DNA of 41,959 nucleotides, from assembly GCA_020025965.1 (NCBI GenBank), contig JAHHRG010000013.1:1-41959 (forward strand). Reading direction: 5' to 3'. Source of the DNA: Sutterella sp. Lineage in GTDB: Bacteria; Pseudomonadota; Gammaproteobacteria; Burkholderiales; Burkholderiaceae_F. Below, piece by piece: positions 40,184-41,959 of the stretch (position 1 is its first letter; each line of letters opens with the position of its first letter). The notes beneath the pieces were generated by a model that was not told the DNA's origin, made no database searches, and saw only the letters and a program-made list of their open reading frames with translations. The position numbers and the translations under genes are program-made.

Positions 40184-41518
40184 ATGGAAATGGACTTATC
40201 GTTCTGGATGCAGCTTGCCGTCGTGCTCGTCTGCGTAGCCATCGGTGGTCGTCTCGGCGGTGTCGGTCTCGGCGCAGCCGGTGGTCTCGGTGTTGCAATT
40301 CTCGTTCTCGGGCTGGGTGTCCAGCCGGGTTCACCTCCCGTCTCCGTTCTCCTCATCATCACGGCCGTCATTGCCTGTACCTCGGTTCTTCAGGGTTCCG
40401 GCGGTCTTGATCTTCTCGTTCGCCTTGCCGAGAAACTCCTTCGCAAATTCCCCCGCGCCATCGTTTTCGCCGGTCCGATCGTCTGCTCGCTCTTCGTGAT
40501 CCTCGTCGGTACCTCCTACGTGGCCTTTGCCGTTTACCCGGTTGTGGCCGAAGTGGCCGCTTCTGCGAAGGTACGCCCCGAACGCGCCATTTCCGCTTCG
40601 GTCATTTGTGCCGGTATCGGCGTGATGGCCTCGCCCATGTCCGCCGCCATGGCTGCCATGGTCGGCATCATGACCATTCAGGGCATTGCTTTCTGGCAGA
40701 TCCTCGCGATCTCCGTCCCGACCTTCTTCTTGGCCACCCTCTGCGCCGCCACCTCGGTCTTCTGGCGCGGTAAGGATCTCGAAGACGATCCCGAATTCCA
40801 GCGCCGCGTCGCTTCCGGCGACTACCAGTGGCTGACGGCCGCCGACACCGAACACAAGTTCAAGGTCGCTCCGTTTGCCCGCCGCGCCGTGACGATCTTC
40901 GCCATCGGTATTCTCGTTGCCATTACGATCGGTTCCGTGCCGGGTATGCGCCCGTCTTGGGATGTGGCCGGCAAGGTTTCCACCCTGCCGATTCCGAGCC
41001 TGATCCAGATGGTCATGCTCTCCACGGCCTTCTTCATCATCATTCTCTGCCGCGTGCCCTCCGACAAGTTCGCTTCCGGCTCCGTCTTCCGCTCCGGTTT
41101 GATCGGTGTTGTGGGCGTTTTCGGTATCGCTTGGTGTACGGGTACCTTCTTCGATCAGCACACGAAGCTCTTGGCCGACGCCTTCTCGGGTCTCGTCACG
41201 GATGCTCCCTGGCTCTTCTGTATCGCCGCCTTCTGCGTATCGACGATCGTTTTCTCCCCGACGGTGACGACGACCATCATGATGCCCCTCGGCTTGAAGT
41301 TCGGTCTTCCGCCGGAATTCTTGGTCGGTACCTGGGCCTGCTGCTTCGGCGACTTCATCGTCCCGGGCGGTGCTCAGATCGGTTGTACGGCTTTTGACCG
41401 TACCGGTACGACGCATCTCGGCTCCTTCGTCTTCAATCACTCCTACCTCCGTCCGGGTCTCGTTTTCGTGACCTCCGGCACGATCATCGGTTGGTTGATT
41501 TCTCAGTTGGTGTTCTAA
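40184..41518 (+). CDS. Dcu-family anaerobic C4-dicarboxylate transporter
   Basis: About 444 residues, matching DcuA/DcuB in length, with ten or more membrane helices. The N-terminus has the family signature GGRLGGVGLGAAGGLGV, followed by GSPPVSVLLIITAVIAC and GGLDLLV; ASPMSAA and PLGLKFGLPPEFLVGTWACCFGDF are also typical. It exchanges or takes up fumarate, malate, aspartate or succinate across the inner membrane. Two ATG codons, at 40184 and 40190, have no strong ribosome site. An FNR-like site and a palindrome lie upstream, and an MmgE/PrpD-family gene follows 88 bases later. Confidence 0.92.
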   Translation: MEMDLSFWMQLAVVLVCVAIGGRLGGVGLGAAGGLGVAILVLGLGVQPGSPPVSVLLIITAVIACTSVLQGSGGLDLLVRLAEKLLRKFPRAIVFAGPIVCSLFVILVGTSYVAFAVYPVVAEVAASAKVRPERAISASVICAGIGVMASPMSAAMAAMVGIMTIQGIAFWQILAISVPTFFLATLCAATSVFWRGKDLEDDPEFQRRVASGDYQWLTAADTEHKFKVAPFARRAVTIFAIGILVAITIGSVPGMRPSWDVAGKVSTLPIPSLIQMVMLSTAFFIIILCRVPSDKFASGSVFRSGLIGVVGVFGIAWCTGTFFDQHTKLLADAFSGLVTDAPWLFCIAAFCVSTIVFSPTVTTTIMMPLGLKFGLPPEFLVGTWACCFGDFIVPGGAQIGCTAFDRTGTTHLGSFVFNHSYLRPGLVFVTSGTIIGWLISQLVF

Positions 41519-41534
41519 TCACCGATTGAAAGAA

Positions 41535-41571
41535 ACCCGCACTGACTCGCTATTGAGTGTGCGGTTTTTTT
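41535..41571 (+). terminator. Terminator after the Dcu gene
   Basis: CCGCAC (41537-41542) pairs with GTGCGG (41559-41564) with inner GACTC/GAGT pairing, followed by TTTTTTT. Confidence 0.8.
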
Positions 41572-41606
41572 CTTGCCTCGAACTCACGATAAGAAAGGTT
41601 CACCAG

Positions 41607-41959
41607 ATGAGTGAAGAAAAGAAAATCTTAAAGAGTGAAGTCCTTGCCGACTTCATCGTGAATACGCCTTTTGACGCCATTCCCAAGGACATGGTCTCCA
41701 AGGCCGTTCGCCACATTCTCGATTCGATCGGTGCCGGTGTTGCCGGTGCCGCCTCGAAGGAAGCCCATTTGCTTCTCGACACGCTTCGTGCCTCGGGCGA
41801 AGGCGAAGGGATTGCCACCGTATGGGGCCGCGCCGCCAAAATGACGCCCCTTAATGCCGCCCTCGTCAACGGCACCGCGTCTCACGCTTTTGAATTGGAC
41901 GACACGGGCGGATGCGACCACTCGGGTGCCGTCGTCGTTCCGGCTGCCGTCGCTGCCGT
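41607..41959 (+). CDS. MmgE/PrpD-family protein, 5' part
   Basis: The gene runs off the window after about 117 codons. The ATG at 41607 follows AAAGG. The sequence has the family start: a short charged leader, then LADFIVNTPFDAIP, a helix KAVRHILDSIGAGVAG and the marker NGTASHAFELDDT with the conserved His-Ala-x-Glu-x-Asp-Asp. Members include 2-methylcitrate dehydratase, cis-aconitate decarboxylase and other hydro-lyases acting on tricarboxylic or related acids. Placed after a dicarboxylate carrier, it may use or make a compound that the carrier moves. Confidence 0.88.
   Translation, partial: MSEEKKILKSEVLADFIVNTPFDAIPKDMVSKAVRHILDSIGAGVAGAASKEAHLLLDTLRASGEGEGIATVWGRAAKMTPLNAALVNGTASHAFELDDTGGCDHSGAVVVPAAVAA

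Overview
The window looks like a chromosomal stretch of an anaerobic, probably gut-dwelling betaproteobacterium of the Burkholderiales, most likely Sutterellaceae (Sutterella/Parasutterella-like). This assignment is an inference. It rests on a Burkholderiales-type malate dehydrogenase backbone, an oxygen-sensitive class III ribonucleotide reductase, an [FeFe]-hydrogenase, a Dcu-type C4-dicarboxylate carrier, a Tat-exported fumarate-reductase-like flavoprotein and moderate-to-high GC. I see no rRNA, tRNA, CRISPR array, insertion sequence or phage module.

Layout. 1-4.7 kb: a structured terminator-like element, a secreted acidic hypothetical protein, then an MMPL/RND-type exporter with a DUF3261-like lipoprotein (a pair usually seen in aryl-polyene clusters). 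4.9-9.3 kb: polyphosphate kinase, a MetQ-like lipoprotein behind a structured leader, and a NarL/LuxR response regulator. 9.4-13.1 kb (minus strand): a SsuABC/TauABC-like ABC importer followed by two divergent FmdE-like paralogues. 13.3-20.4 kb: a CcmI-like protein, an operon of TadA (with an extra N-terminal domain), LD-carboxypeptidase and a hybrid histidine kinase, a small exported protein, and a umuDC operon whose UmuD lacks both catalytic residues. 20.4-26.1 kb: a Crp-family regulator, a Tat-exported flavoprotein with a CRP-like site upstream, a MipA-like outer-membrane protein, a U32 peptidase-family protein and a RarD-like permease. 26.3-32.6 kb: two abutting homologous 32-bp palindromes, a DSD1-family PLP enzyme, then a hydrogenase operon. 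That operon encodes a fused NuoF-fragment/GltD-like flavoprotein, an [FeFe]-hydrogenase and a malate dehydrogenase with an NADP-type coenzyme loop. 32.9-42 kb: RidA plus a threonine-synthase-like enzyme, a Sel1-repeat protein, an MBL-fold protein, nrdDG, a nearly 1-kb regulatory gap, a Dcu transporter and the start of an MmgE/PrpD-family gene.

How the parts may work together. The anaerobic genes fit H2/NAD(P)H/C4-dicarboxylate metabolism: the hydrogenase and its GltD-like partner would exchange electrons between H2 and NADPH, and the neighbouring malate dehydrogenase would pass them to or from oxaloacetate/malate. Dcu exchange and fumarate-reductase-like flavoproteins would use the same dicarboxylates. 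This is inference from domain content and adjacency.

The observations I would follow first are the catalytically dead UmuD with an intact Cys-Gly cleavage site, the HydA plus NuoF'/GltD fusion plus NADP-like MDH operon, the FmdE-like pair next to an ABC importer, and the abutting compensatory palindromes at 26308-26371.
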